A stretch of 12,754 bases of DNA from Bacteroidota bacterium (GTDB taxonomy: Bacteria > Bacteroidota > Bacteroidia > Flavobacteriales_F > PHOS-HE28), in assembly GCA_023430325.1 (NCBI GenBank), contig JAEZAU010000129.1, forward strand, positions 1 through 12,754. Direction: 5' to 3'. Position 1 is the stretch's first letter, and every line of letters begins with the position of its first letter. This document shows positions 1 through 8,600 of the stretch, one piece after another. The position numbers and the translations under genes are program-made. A model generated the notes under the pieces. The model did not search any database and had not been told where the DNA came from. It saw only the letters and a program-made list of their open reading frames with translations.

Positions 1-989
1 AGCAATTGCACCGGATAGTGGATGCTCGTGGAGTGTTCCATGGCACCGACAGGTGTGGCCACGTAGCCGACCTTGTTCCAGCGGTAATGCCCGAACCATT
101 CCTCGAAGTGATCGAAGGCGGTCTGCAGGTTCACGAAGCTGTTCTTCATATTCGTGGTGTCCTGCGGACGGGCGACGAGCACCACGAGAACTTCAGTGCC
201 GGTGATGCTTGGGAACGTATCGCGTACAGCGGTGTAGTTGGATGCTGCCACCGCTGCGAGGTATGAAGGAATGGTGAGATCCTTGCGCCAATGGCGGATC
301 AAGGTGTCGCCGCCGAGTTGAGTTTCACCGACCAGTTCGCCGTTGCACCAGGCGTTCTTACTCCCGGCGGTCTTGATGAAGAATTCGTAGGTATTGCGCT
401 CGGTGAAATTGTCCACGCAGGGGAACCAGGCGCGGGCGAAGGAGTGGGGCACGTACTCGAAAGCGACACCGAGGTTGTAGATGTAGTTGGCCGTGGTATA
501 GAAGCCGCCGAAACCGCTGGGATCGGTGACAGGATCGCCATGATAGTGGACCGTGAGGCTGAAGGTATCGGCAGGGGAGAGGGTGGTGCCGAGATCGATC
601 GAAAGAAGTTCTCCGGCGTGGGTGAAGGAGTGTGTTCCGTTCTGGGATGTGACGGAATCCACCGTTAGGGTGAGGAGATGCAGTTGTAATTCAGAGATCG
701 AAGCATCACGTGGAACCGCGGTGACCTCACAGGCGCCTGCGATCACATTGCCCAACGTGAGATCGAGGGTGATCTTCTGGTGGAGAATGTCCGCTGGCCA
801 GAGTTCGATCGAAGTGCCACCGCCTTTTGCTGAACCGATCTGTTGTTTGAAATGCTGGCAGGTGTGTTGGGCAGTGAGTGGGAATGTGAGGAAATACAGG
901 AACAAGGGCAGGAGCAGGTGCAGGCGCAGGTGCGCGGGATGCCCTTCGACGGGCTCAGGGTGACAACGGGGAATGAACACGGAACGCAT
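1..989 (-). CDS. Secreted M1-family metallopeptidase, N-terminal part (cut by left window edge)
   Basis: This partial frame gives 329 residues from ATG 989 to the window edge, with no internal stop. Residues about 1-40 are a signal peptide whose hydrophobic core is rich in Leu and Phe and ends LTA before Q41. The following part reads as the N-terminal beta domain of M1 aminopeptidases, including the segments FARAWFPCVDNFTERNTYEF and WRKDLTIPSYLAAVAASNY. Near residues 315-326 is GAMEHSTSIHYP, which corresponds to the GAMEN substrate-binding motif of M1 enzymes. The zinc-binding HEXXH motif would follow about 30 residues later, outside the window, so catalytic competence cannot be judged. M1 enzymes remove N-terminal residues from peptides; a periplasmic or T9SS-secreted role is inferred. 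No other in-frame ATG precedes the hydrophobic core, which fixes the start despite an unusual N-terminus (see the two repeats inside it). The gene is divergent from the gene at 1265. Family call firm, exact substrate unknown. Confidence 0.88.
   Translation of the reverse strand, partial: MRSVFIPRCHPEPVEGHPAHLRLHLLLPLFLYFLTFPLTAQHTCQHFKQQIGSAKGGGTSIELWPADILHQKITLDLTLGNVIAGACEVTAVPRDASISELQLHLLTLTVDSVTSQNGTHSFTHAGELLSIDLGTTLSPADTFSLTVHYHGDPVTDPSGFGGFYTTANYIYNLGVAFEYVPHSFARAWFPCVDNFTERNTYEFFIKTAGSKNAWCNGELVGETQLGGDTLIRHWRKDLTIPSYLAAVAASNYTAVRDTFPSITGTEVLVVLVARPQDTTNMKNSFVNLQTAFDHFEEWFGHYRWNKVGYVATPVGAMEHSTSIHYPVQL
897..932. repeat. Hexanucleotide microsatellite, six CAGGNG-like units, inside signal-peptide codons
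   Basis: On the plus strand the 36 bases read as six 6-bp units: CAGGAA, CAAGGG, CAGGAG, CAGGTG, CAGGCG, CAGGTG. On the coding (minus) strand each unit encodes X-Leu, giving residues 20-31 (HLRLHLLLPLFL) of the M1 peptidase signal peptide. Because a unit is two codons, gain or loss of units keeps frame and changes only the length of the hydrophobic core. The units are degenerate, so the tract may be old or shaped by selection for alternating leucines. Confidence 0.7.
942..964. repeat. REP-like palindromic repeat (CCCTTCGAC...GCTCAGGG type)
   Basis: Positions 942-960 read CCCTTCGACGGGCTCAGGG, followed by TGAC. CCCT at the left arm pairs with AGGG at the right arm, and an inner GnC/GnC pair surrounds the centre. 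From memory, sequences of this form are dispersed in many copies in diverse bacterial genomes and, when translated, leave the peptide HPEPVEG. Here that peptide occurs at residues 10-16 of the M1 peptidase. Only one copy was seen in the window, so the repeat status rests on recall and not on copies found here. Confidence 0.65.
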
Positions 990-1069
990 GGTGGGAAAGG
1001 TACGGATCGGCTTGGCCGGAAAAGGATATCTGTTCGCCGGACGCGTTGTTCTGGCAGCACAGGAATTTC

Positions 1070-1166
1070 GCGCAAGGGATAGGAGCGGCACCCCGCAGCG
1101 CAGCGAGGAGTACAGCGGATAGCCCGGTGCCGCGCCCCGGCTTTTGCGGGGTGCGGCATGCGCCCC
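1070..1166. repeat. Structured intergenic element, probably a dispersed repeat
   Basis: This GC-rich non-coding block stands out from its surroundings. It contains a perfect 11-bp stem: GCCGCGCCCCG (1129-1139) pairs with CGGGGTGCGGC (1147-1157), including one G-U pair, around the loop GCTTTTG. An alternative 10-bp pairing joins GCACCCCGCA (1088-1097) to TGCGGGGTGC (1145-1154), so the two structures exclude each other. A GCATGC palindrome follows at 1156-1161. The middle, read on the minus strand, contains GGGCTATCCGCTGTACTCC, which resembles a repeat I recall from intergenic regions of Bacteroidota genomes; no second copy lies in this window. No T-run follows the stem on either strand, so it is not a standard intrinsic terminator. 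Confidence 0.5.
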
Positions 1167-1196
1167 AAAAAACCACCGAAAAATCGACCGGCTGGC

Positions 1197-1223
1197 TTTG
1201 CATTGGAAGGATCCCTAATTTTG
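1197..1223 (+). promoter_or_regulatory. Candidate Bacteroidota-type promoter for the gene at 1265
   Basis: TAATTTTG at 1216-1223 matches the Bacteroidota -7 consensus TANNTTTG exactly. A TTTG lies upstream at 1197-1200, as expected for the -33 element, but the 15-bp spacer is shorter than the usual 17-23 bp. Transcription would begin near 1230, leaving a leader of about 35 bases before ATG 1265. This position also supports the chosen start of that gene. Motif match only. Confidence 0.5.
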
Positions 1224-1264
1224 ATCTGGCCGGTTGGAATCCCAAACATCCTTCTGGCGCTCAG

Positions 1265-2809
1265 ATGAAACCGAGCACCGAACTGCATGACCTGATACGG
1301 TCGCTGACCAAATCGGAGAAACGTTTCTTCAAGCTACACTCAGCACTTCAATCGGGCGACAAGAACTACTTGAGGATCTTCGATGCGATCGATAAGCAGA
1401 AGGTGTACGATGAGGAGGTGTTGAAGAAGCAGTTCGCGAAGGAGACGTTCATAAAGCATCTGCCGAGCGAGAAGAACCATCTGTATAAACTGATCCTGAA
1501 AGCTCTGCGCGCGTACCATGCCGAAGGATCGGTGAGCGGCATCCTGAAGCAGGAGATCAAGAACATTGAGATCCTGTACAACAAGGCGTTATACGTGGAA
1601 TGCAACAAGCTGCTGCATCGCGCCAAGCGGATCGCGAAGGACAACGAGCGGTTCTACTACTGGTTCGAGCTTTTGAGCTGGGAGAAGATGCTGTTGGAGG
1701 AGGCGTACGAGAGCGGCGAGTTCACAAAGGACCTTGATGCACTGATCGAAGAGGAGCGTGAGGTGATCGAGAAGTTGCGCAACCTGGCAGCTTACCACAT
1801 CCTCTACAGCAAGATCAATTATGTGTTCCGCAGTGGAGGGTATGTGCGCACAGAGGAAGAGCATGCGATGGTGGAGGAGATCAGCGAACATCCGTTGATC
1901 AAAGGCAAGAACACGGCGCTCTCCAAACGTGCTGCAACGATCTGCTACTACACGCAGGGATTCTGCTATTGGGCGAAGCGCGATTGGAAGACCAGCCTTG
2001 AAAAGTTCCAGCGGACCAAACAGATCATGGATGAGAATCCACTGATCAAGAACGATCTGCCAAAACGATACATCCGTACGCTGCATTACATCATCAATGG
2101 GCAGATAGAACTGAACCAGTTGGAGAAGGCGCGTGAGAACATACAGCTGATGCGGGCGTTGAAGGAAGAGGCCGGGTTCAGTGGCCAGAACATGGAGACG
2201 CAGATCTTCGTGGCGAGCTACCTGAGCGAATTAAGACTTTACGATCGCGCCGGAGAATTTCAGAAAGCATCAGCGTTGGTGGAAGAAGTGATCGCCGGGA
2301 TGGAGGAGATAGGCGATCGGCTGCACAAGGAATTCGAATTGGAATTCTACTTCGCACTCGCATGCATCCATTTCGGTGGCGGCCAATACAACAAATCGCT
2401 TTTCTGGTTGAACAAGGTGCTCAACGACAATGAGCCGACTTTACGCCAGGACATCTTCACCTACGCGCGTCTCTTCAATCTGGTGGTGCATTATGAACTC
2501 GGCAACTTCGATCTGCTGGAGTACATCGTGCGCAGCACGCAACGCTTCCTCACCAGAAGGCACCGCGCTCACCAGATGGAAACGCTGCTCATCGATCACG
2601 TGAAGAAGCTTGCCCGCATTACCGATCCGGTGGCGAGAAAGGAGAAGTTCAGATCGTTATCGGTGCAGGCTACTGAGCTCTTCAAGGACCCTAACGAAGG
2701 ACTTGTGCTGAAGTATTTCGATGTGGCCGCATGGATCGAAGCGCATGTGGAAGGTATCACCTTCGCCGAAGCGGTGGCACGGAAGAGCAAGCGTTCACTG
2801 GTGAAGTGA
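1265..2809 (+). CDS. Conserved helical (TPR-like) protein of unknown function
   Basis: The product is 514 residues, almost entirely helical by composition, with no signal peptide and no membrane segment, so it is probably cytoplasmic. The N-terminus carries a lysine-rich segment, LTKSEKRFFKLHSALQSGDK (residues 14-33), that I recall in similarly sized unannotated proteins of Flavobacteriales. The middle and C-terminal parts show TPR/solenoid-like pairs of helices, for example around YYTQGFCYWAKRDWKTSLEK, YIINGQIELNQLEKARENIQ and FALACIHFGGGQYNKSLFWL. No catalytic motif is apparent; a protein-interaction scaffold is the most that can be inferred. The frame stays open upstream to about 1046 through the structured repeat, but ATG 1265 is the only in-frame ATG there and sits just below a TANNTTTG box, so it was chosen as the start. 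The stop codon abuts the stop of the convergent lipoprotein gene. No gene symbol is justified. Confidence 0.85.
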   Translation: MKPSTELHDLIRSLTKSEKRFFKLHSALQSGDKNYLRIFDAIDKQKVYDEEVLKKQFAKETFIKHLPSEKNHLYKLILKALRAYHAEGSVSGILKQEIKNIEILYNKALYVECNKLLHRAKRIAKDNERFYYWFELLSWEKMLLEEAYESGEFTKDLDALIEEEREVIEKLRNLAAYHILYSKINYVFRSGGYVRTEEEHAMVEEISEHPLIKGKNTALSKRAATICYYTQGFCYWAKRDWKTSLEKFQRTKQIMDENPLIKNDLPKRYIRTLHYIINGQIELNQLEKARENIQLMRALKEEAGFSGQNMETQIFVASYLSELRLYDRAGEFQKASALVEEVIAGMEEIGDRLHKEFELEFYFALACIHFGGGQYNKSLFWLNKVLNDNEPTLRQDIFTYARLFNLVVHYELGNFDLLEYIVRSTQRFLTRRHRAHQMETLLIDHVKKLARITDPVARKEKFRSLSVQATELFKDPNEGLVLKYFDVAAWIEAHVEGITFAEAVARKSKRSLVK

Positions 2810-2812
2810 TCA
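2807..2812. other. Back-to-back stop codons of convergent genes (TGATCA palindrome)
   Basis: The plus-strand gene ends with TGA at 2807-2809 and the minus-strand lipoprotein gene ends with TGA read from 2812 to 2810. The two stops form the six-base palindrome TGATCA with no spacer. Any terminator for either transcript must therefore lie within, and antisense to, the coding sequence of the opposite gene. Confidence 0.9.
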
Positions 2813-4699
2813 CGGTGTGGTGACCACTTCGGGACGCATGATCCTGAATTCGGTGCGGCGGTTCTGCTGGTGAAGTTCTTCGGTGCATTGCACATTGTCC
2901 TTGCAATGGTTCACCAACCTCGATTCGCCATGTCCCTTCGCCTTCAACCGTGTGGGGTCGACACCCTGGCGGACGAGGAAATCCACGGCACTTTTCGCAC
3001 GCGCTTCACTGAGCAGCAGATTGTATGTATCGCTCGCGCGGCTATCGGTGTGTGAGCTCAGCTCGAAGTGATATTCCGGATTGTCGTTGAAGAGTCGCGC
3101 AAGCTTCATCAATTCGATGGCCGCATCGGATCGGATGTCCCACTTGTCGTAATCATAATAGATGTTGTTCACCACGATCGGCCTGTCCATTTCGATCGGG
3201 ATCAACGCAACATCCATGTCATAGGTCTTGCTGGTGCGCTGGCCGATGGTGCTGAGATCCACTGTTTCATTGAGCCAGCCATCTTTCGTGGTTTGCAGTT
3301 CGAGTTCCTGGCCTGGCAACAGGTCCATGATGAATTCACCCGCAAGGTCGGTGGTCACGGTCCGGCTTTCCCGTGTGGCTTTGTTCATCACCTTCACCAA
3401 TACCTGCGGAATGGGCACGGATGTATTGTAGTCGATGCAGCGGCCCTTAAGCGTCAATACCGGATCGTTCTGAGTGATGGAATGGATCATGTCATGTCCC
3501 GTTCGATCGGAACTGATGAATCCTGATCGGCCATCCTTTTCCCACACCAATGCGAAGTCATCGAATGATGAGTTCAGCGGATAGTTCATGTTCTGTGGCT
3601 TCACCCATTCACCATTCTCCCTCCATGTACGGAATACATCAAGCCCGCCGAGCCCTCCATGCCCGGTGGAGGAGAAGAGCAGGGTGTCACCATGAACAGT
3701 GGGGAACATCTCGTTCGCTGATGTGTTCAGCACGCCTCCGAGGTTGATCGGATCGCTCCAGCCTTCAGAGGTGCGTGTGCAGAAATAGAGATCGGTGCCT
3801 CCGAGTCCACCAGGCCGATCGCTGATGAAGTACAGCGTGTTCCCATCATTGCTAAGCGCTGCGTGGCCGGTGGAAAAGTCCTCTCCATTGTGTGCGAACT
3901 GGTGGATATTGCCCCATTCGCCATCGTTCAGCTCGGCGCGGAAAAGCTTCAGGTGACTGATACTGCTACCGTCCTTGTTCAATCGGAACTTGTAATAATC
4001 ACTGCGCGTGAAATACATCGTTCTGCCATCGGCGCTGAAGACCACCGGGCCTTCATGGAACCGACCGTTCACCCCGCCTTTCAGTTCAGTGGGTCTGCTC
4101 CAGGCGCCAGCAGGCGTGCGTGAGGTATGGTAGAGATCAAGGAATGACATGCCGTTCCATGGATTGGCCATGGAAGTTCCTGGAGGCCGTTCACCGGCGA
4201 ACACGATCCCGTTCTGGTGGAATGTCGCACTGAAGCCACCCGAGATCCCTTCAAGAGTTAGCGGCCTTACTGAATACAACGAGCTGTCCTTGAAATACGA
4301 TGCGCGTTCCCTGCCGGCCGCAAGCATTTGCGCGATCACCGGATCATCTGGACCGGACCGATCGAGATATGCCATGGCCTCATCGGTCCTCTGCAGGCTC
4401 ATCAACACCTGGCCGTAATGCTTCGATCTTTGAGCATCGAGAGGCGAGATGCGTTCCGCAAAGGCATACCAGTTGGCGGCTTCGTGCCACTTGTTCTGTC
4501 TCCGATAGGAATCGGCCAGCTTCAATGCGGTCTCCCGATCGTTGCTGTTCTGCATGACCTTCTCGTAGCTGCACGCGGCCTTCTTGTATGCCAATCTATC
4601 GTAGGCCTTGTCAGCGGTGGCCATGTGATGCGCAGTGCACGAGCAGAGCACGATCGCAGGCAGCAGCAGTTGTAGGTACTTCTTCATGATCGCGCGCAT
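2810..4699 (-). CDS. PorE-like OmpA-family lipoprotein (TPR-PD40-regulatory-like-OmpA)
   Basis: The 629-residue product starts with a lipoprotein signal: hydrophobic residues 8-19, then LCSC with Cys21 as the likely acylated residue. In order it shows TPR-like helices (about 26-115), PD40/WD40-like beta-propeller blades (about 155-410; FSADGRTMYFTRSD at 221-234, LSNDGNTLYFISDRPGG at 282-298), a carboxypeptidase-regulatory-like domain (about 414-485, beginning LTLKGRCID), and a C-terminal OmpA domain (about 508-623). The OmpA domain has the peptidoglycan-binding signatures HTDSRAS (550-556) and NRRTEF (613-618). This order matches PorE, a T9SS-associated protein that attaches secretion or adhesin components to peptidoglycan; the exact partner is inferred from neighbours. 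ATG 4699 overlaps the previous stop as TGATG, indicating translational coupling. An internal ATG at 4687 would give a more compact signal peptide (MKKYLQLLL...) and is a possible alternative. Many such paralogues occur per genome, so no symbol is assigned. Confidence 0.9.
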   Translation of the reverse strand: MRAIMKKYLQLLLPAIVLCSCTAHHMATADKAYDRLAYKKAACSYEKVMQNSNDRETALKLADSYRRQNKWHEAANWYAFAERISPLDAQRSKHYGQVLMSLQRTDEAMAYLDRSGPDDPVIAQMLAAGRERASYFKDSSLYSVRPLTLEGISGGFSATFHQNGIVFAGERPPGTSMANPWNGMSFLDLYHTSRTPAGAWSRPTELKGGVNGRFHEGPVVFSADGRTMYFTRSDYYKFRLNKDGSSISHLKLFRAELNDGEWGNIHQFAHNGEDFSTGHAALSNDGNTLYFISDRPGGLGGTDLYFCTRTSEGWSDPINLGGVLNTSANEMFPTVHGDTLLFSSTGHGGLGGLDVFRTWRENGEWVKPQNMNYPLNSSFDDFALVWEKDGRSGFISSDRTGHDMIHSITQNDPVLTLKGRCIDYNTSVPIPQVLVKVMNKATRESRTVTTDLAGEFIMDLLPGQELELQTTKDGWLNETVDLSTIGQRTSKTYDMDVALIPIEMDRPIVVNNIYYDYDKWDIRSDAAIELMKLARLFNDNPEYHFELSSHTDSRASDTYNLLLSEARAKSAVDFLVRQGVDPTRLKAKGHGESRLVNHCKDNVQCTEELHQQNRRTEFRIMRPEVVTTP

Positions 4700-4701
4700 C
4701 A
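4697..4701 (-). promoter_or_regulatory. TGATG stop/start overlap coupling the SprF-like and PorE-like genes
   Basis: On the minus strand the SprF-like gene ends TGA (4701-4699) and the lipoprotein gene starts ATG (4699-4697), sharing the A. Such one-base overlaps usually let a terminating ribosome restart, keeping the two membrane partners in fixed proportion. No Shine-Dalgarno sequence is obvious before it. Confidence 0.75.
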
Positions 4702-5628
4702 GAAATAACGTGGTGATCTGATCTTGATGAGGTCTCGCCCGAGATCGATGCCGAGCATCACTTCGTGGCTTCCTGATGAATAGTTCCTGAGCCTGTTGGT
4801 GGTCATGTCATACGCATAACCGATCCGCATCTGGGGGTTCACCTGATATTCCAGCATTCCGATGAAGGCATCTCCTGTACGATAGCCTACACCGAACCAG
4901 ATCCGTTCACGGTAGAGCAGGTTGCAATTCACATCCGCTTCAAGCGGAACATTGGGCGTGTATTTCACCATGGTGCTCGGCTTTATATCCAGATACTCAC
5001 CCAGGGGAAAGACCTTGCCGGCATGCAGGTAATAATGTTGCGTGAAATAGCGCTCCTTCAAACCTGCGATCTGCGCCTGTAATCCTTTATCGATCGCATG
5101 GATGGTGGGGACCGACAGGCCTATGTATGAGCTGGCATCGTACCAGTAAAGGCCGAACCCGAACTTGCCGACCTTCCTGTTGTTGATGTTGTTGGCGAAC
5201 ACCTGATCGTTCGTGTCCCAGATCGTTAGATCGGAAAGCCGCGCCGAATAGATCGACATGCCTGCCTTAAGGCCGAACGCCAATCGGCTGAGGTCGCTCA
5301 CCTTCAAATGGTATGCGTAATGTGCTGCGACATCGGTCTCGCGTGTGACACCGATCTGATCATGTACGATCGAAAGGCCGAGGCCCATCCTGCCATGCAT
5401 CAACGATCCATCGATCGCGGCCATGCTGGTGCGTGGCGCGCCTTCCATCTGCAGCCATTGCGTGCGGTGCAACATGCTCGTGCTCGTATAGCCGTGGCTG
5501 CCTGCGTACGCAGGATTGAGGAACAGACCATTGAACATGTACTGGCTTACCATCACTTCCTGCTGGGCGAATGCCGGGGCCACGGCCACCATCACCGCAC
5601 CCATCGCTATGTTCCTTAATGATTTCAT
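4699..5628 (-). CDS. PorP/SprF-family type IX secretion outer-membrane protein
   Basis: The 309-residue product has a signal peptide (MKSLRNIAMGAVMVAVAPAFA, cut before Q22). It then carries the family's hallmark start QYMFNGLFLNPAYAGS (residues 29-44) and runs of alternating hydrophobic and aromatic residues typical of an outer-membrane beta-barrel, ending in the aromatic-terminated SPRYF. PorP/SprF proteins are around 300 residues, so this is full length. In Flavobacterium johnsoniae SprF is needed for surface delivery of the SprB adhesin, and SprF-like genes often sit next to genes for proteins with type B T9SS sorting domains. Here the gene lies 19 bp downstream of such an adhesin gene, which makes that adhesin its probable cargo. 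It is followed without a gap by a PorE-like lipoprotein. Family membership is firm; cargo specificity is inference. Confidence 0.95.
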   Translation of the reverse strand: MKSLRNIAMGAVMVAVAPAFAQQEVMVSQYMFNGLFLNPAYAGSHGYTSTSMLHRTQWLQMEGAPRTSMAAIDGSLMHGRMGLGLSIVHDQIGVTRETDVAAHYAYHLKVSDLSRLAFGLKAGMSIYSARLSDLTIWDTNDQVFANNINNRKVGKFGFGLYWYDASSYIGLSVPTIHAIDKGLQAQIAGLKERYFTQHYYLHAGKVFPLGEYLDIKPSTMVKYTPNVPLEADVNCNLLYRERIWFGVGYRTGDAFIGMLEYQVNPQMRIGYAYDMTTNRLRNYSSGSHEVMLGIDLGRDLIKIRSPRYF

Positions 5629-5647
5629 CGGTCGTTGCGGTTTATGA

Positions 5648-8600
5648 TCAGCGACGCATGTCGACGTAGCCTTGCAGCGTACGTTCGCCCTTGTTCAAGG
5701 TGAGTATCACGAAATAGGTTCCGTTCGGTAATTCTTCACCGATCGAATTGTCACCGGCCCAATCGTTCTTGTAGTTGAGGCGATCATAGACCACGTTGCC
5801 CCAACGGTTGAAGACAGTGAACGTGTTCTCAGGGAATGCTTCAAGACCGCGGATGATGAACGTATCGTTCTGTCCATCGCCGTTCGGACTGTAACCTGTC
5901 GGCATTTCGAGGATCTGTGGTTCCGTCAATTCTATCGTTCGCAGTACGGAGCAACCGTTGGCGTCCGTTACTTCCACGACATAGGTGCCTGCTCCAAGAC
6001 CATTGATGTTAGCGCCTGACATGCCGTTGGACCATTCGATCGCATAAGGCGGTGTTCCGCCCGATGGGGTGATCTGGATCGATCCATCGTGAGCATTCTC
6101 CACGCTGATGTTGTGGCCGTGTGAGAACAAGGATGTGCTCACATCCACTTCCATCGAAGTGTTCTCAGAAACGGTATGGATCGAATTCCAGGTGCAGCCG
6201 TTCGCGTCGGAAATGTTCACTTCGTATGTGCCTGCGGAGAGCGCATTGATGTCCTCATCCGTAGACCCGTTGTTCCATTGGATGTTGAACGGTCCTGTGC
6301 CAGAAAGTATGGTAAGGTCGATGTTGCCATCGGTACCGGAGTTGCACAGATTGTGAGAGACCAAGGCCTCAGCGATCACACCTGGAGCTCCGGTGATCTG
6401 TACCTGGAGCGTATGCTCGCATCCATTGGCATCGGAGATGTTCACGGAATAAGATCCGGCCGGTACACCAACCAGGTCTTCTGTGCTCGATCCATTGGAC
6501 CATGCATATGAATATGGCAACGTTCCGCCCGAAACACCCAACTCTGCACTTCCAGTGGATGTGCCGCAATCTGCCGCGGTGGTGGAAACAGTTGCTGTGA
6601 TCGCCTCAGGACTGGAGATGATGATGCAGTCCTGAATGGAACAGCCGTGCGTATCAGTAACTGTGATGCAATATTCGCCCGCGGGAACATTGTTCATGTA
6701 CAGCGGTGAGCCGGGTGCGATGGGGCCGTTCCATGAATGAACATAGGTTCCGGTACCACCATAGAGATCGGCCTGGATCCCACCGTCGTTACCACCAGAA
6801 CAACTCACGTTCGCGATGGAGAGAGCAACGCCAACGGCCTCAGGTGCCACCACATTGATCCATTGCTCAGATGTGCAGCCATTGATATCCGAGACCGACA
6901 GGTGATAGGCGCCACCACCGATCCCGTTCAGATCAAGCGTGAAGGTTTGTGTGCCATCCGGCAGCGTCCAGGAATGTGTGTAGCCGCCGCTGCCACCGGT
7001 GATCTCCGCATCGATCCAACCATCCTGTGAATCATGGCACGTGACACTGAATTGATCGTACGTGCTCACGTTGGTATTCACAAGAAGTGCGCTGTCGGGT
7101 TGCGTGAGGGTGATATTCGTGGAGAAGGTGCATTGGTTCGCATCGATCACCACCAATTCATAGGAGTAATCACCTGCGGGCAGGTCGTAGATGTTCGCCA
7201 TGTCATACTCCAGGCTATCAGGCCCGCGCCAGAAGATCTCGTAGTTGCCACCGCCACCTGTCACGGTCGCTTCGATCCAACCATCGCTTGCGCCGAAGCA
7301 GCTCACATTGGTCCCACTCGGATAGAGCGACACATTGAATTCGGCCGATATCATATCGATCGGCTCGGTGAGTGTGATCGAGGTGTCAGCCATACAGCCG
7401 TTCGCATCGGTGACCGATATCAGGTAATCTCCCGCGAAAAGTCCAGGGTTCGAATTGGAATTCGAGAAATACCCATCGGGACCATTGATCACGATCTGGT
7501 AAGGCGCTGTTCCACCGAAAGGCGAGAGGTCTATCACACCACTGCTGTCACCAACGCACTGCAGGTTGTACTGGCCATAGAATGAAACGTACGCGCCGCT
7601 TTGCAATGGTGTGGGATCAGCTATCGTTGCTGTGAAGGCCGCGCTGCAACCCAGGTCACTGGAAACCTCGAGTTGATAGGTACCACCGATCAGATCGGTG
7701 AGATCTTCCTGCGTTCCGATCGGTCCATCTGGACCTGTCCAAGCATAAGTGTATGCTCCACTGCCACCTGCGACTGTTGCATCAATGCTTCCGGCATCAT
7801 CACCAAAGCAGATATTTTCCGTAACTGTGAAATGCGCAGTGATCGCGGCTGGTGCAGTAAGGTCGAAGGTCTGCTCATGTAAACATCCGTTCGCATCCAT
7901 GATCACCAGCTCATATGTTCCAGCTGCGAGAGCGGATATATCCTCGGCGACGGAACCGAAACCACCCGGCCCGTTCCAGCTGTAGGAGAATTCCGGTGTT
8001 CCGCCAGTGATCGAAAGATCGATCGAACCATCATTTCCAGTACAACTCACCTGGTAACCATCGCCAGCATCGCCGATCGATGCAACGACCGAGAGAGTAT
8101 CGGGCTGGGTGAGGGTGATACTGCCGTTGGTCGTACAACCATTGGCGTCCGTTACGATCACTGAATAACTTCCAGCGACCAGGCCGTTCAGCGCATTGCT
8201 GATGGAGGAGAAACCATCTGGCCCGTTCCACTGGATCGTGTAGGGAGCTATCCCCCCGGAGATACTGATGCCCGCATCACCAGTGGCCATTCCGTTGCAG
8301 CTGATGTTGTATCCGCCGTTGTAGCTCGTGCTGTTGAGGGCGATGTTCAATGGCGATGGATCCGTGATGGTCGCTGTGGACGACGAGGCACATCCGTTCA
8401 CATCGGTCACTGTGATCATATACGCACCAGCTGTAAGGCCTGTGAGTGATGCCTGATCGGATGAGTAGCCCGCCGGGCCGTTCCAGAGAATGGTGTAGCC
8501 ACCCATGCCGCCACTGATCGTTGTGTTGATGGAGCCATCCGTGCTGCCAGCGCAACTCGTCCCGAACCCGCCTGATGCTGCGAGCACCTGCAGATCGATA

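Noticed and set aside
6..668. Plus-strand open frames of 86 and 125 codons at the left edge
   Set aside because: Both are antisense to the M1 peptidase, whose translation shows clear family motifs. Neither has a recognisable domain.
995..1002. TACCTTTC (minus strand) as a -7 promoter element for the M1 peptidase
   Set aside because: It misses the final G of TANNTTTG, has no TTTG at the proper distance upstream, and lies only about six bases before the start codon, which would make the message leaderless.
1129..1166. Possible intrinsic terminator
   Set aside because: The 11-bp GC-rich stem is strong, but it is followed by ATGCGCCCC and an A-run on the plus strand and by no T-run on the minus strand. 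It is also not downstream of any gene end.
1046..1264. Upstream extension of the TPR-like gene beginning at TTG 1046
   Set aside because: It would translate the GC-rich structured repeat into low-complexity peptide, starts with TTG, and lies upstream of the TANNTTTG box. ATG 1265 is the first in-frame ATG and begins the conserved-looking sequence.
743..1288. 181-codon minus-strand open frame across the intergenic region
   Set aside because: It overlaps the M1 peptidase in another frame, and its translation is that of the two repeat elements (including TLSPSKG from the REP-like palindrome). No protein-like pattern remains outside them.
5629..5647. Regulatory site or separate promoter between adhesin and SprF-like gene
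   Set aside because: Only 19 bp are available and they hold no TANNTTTG box, hairpin or T-run. Read-through transcription is the simpler reading.
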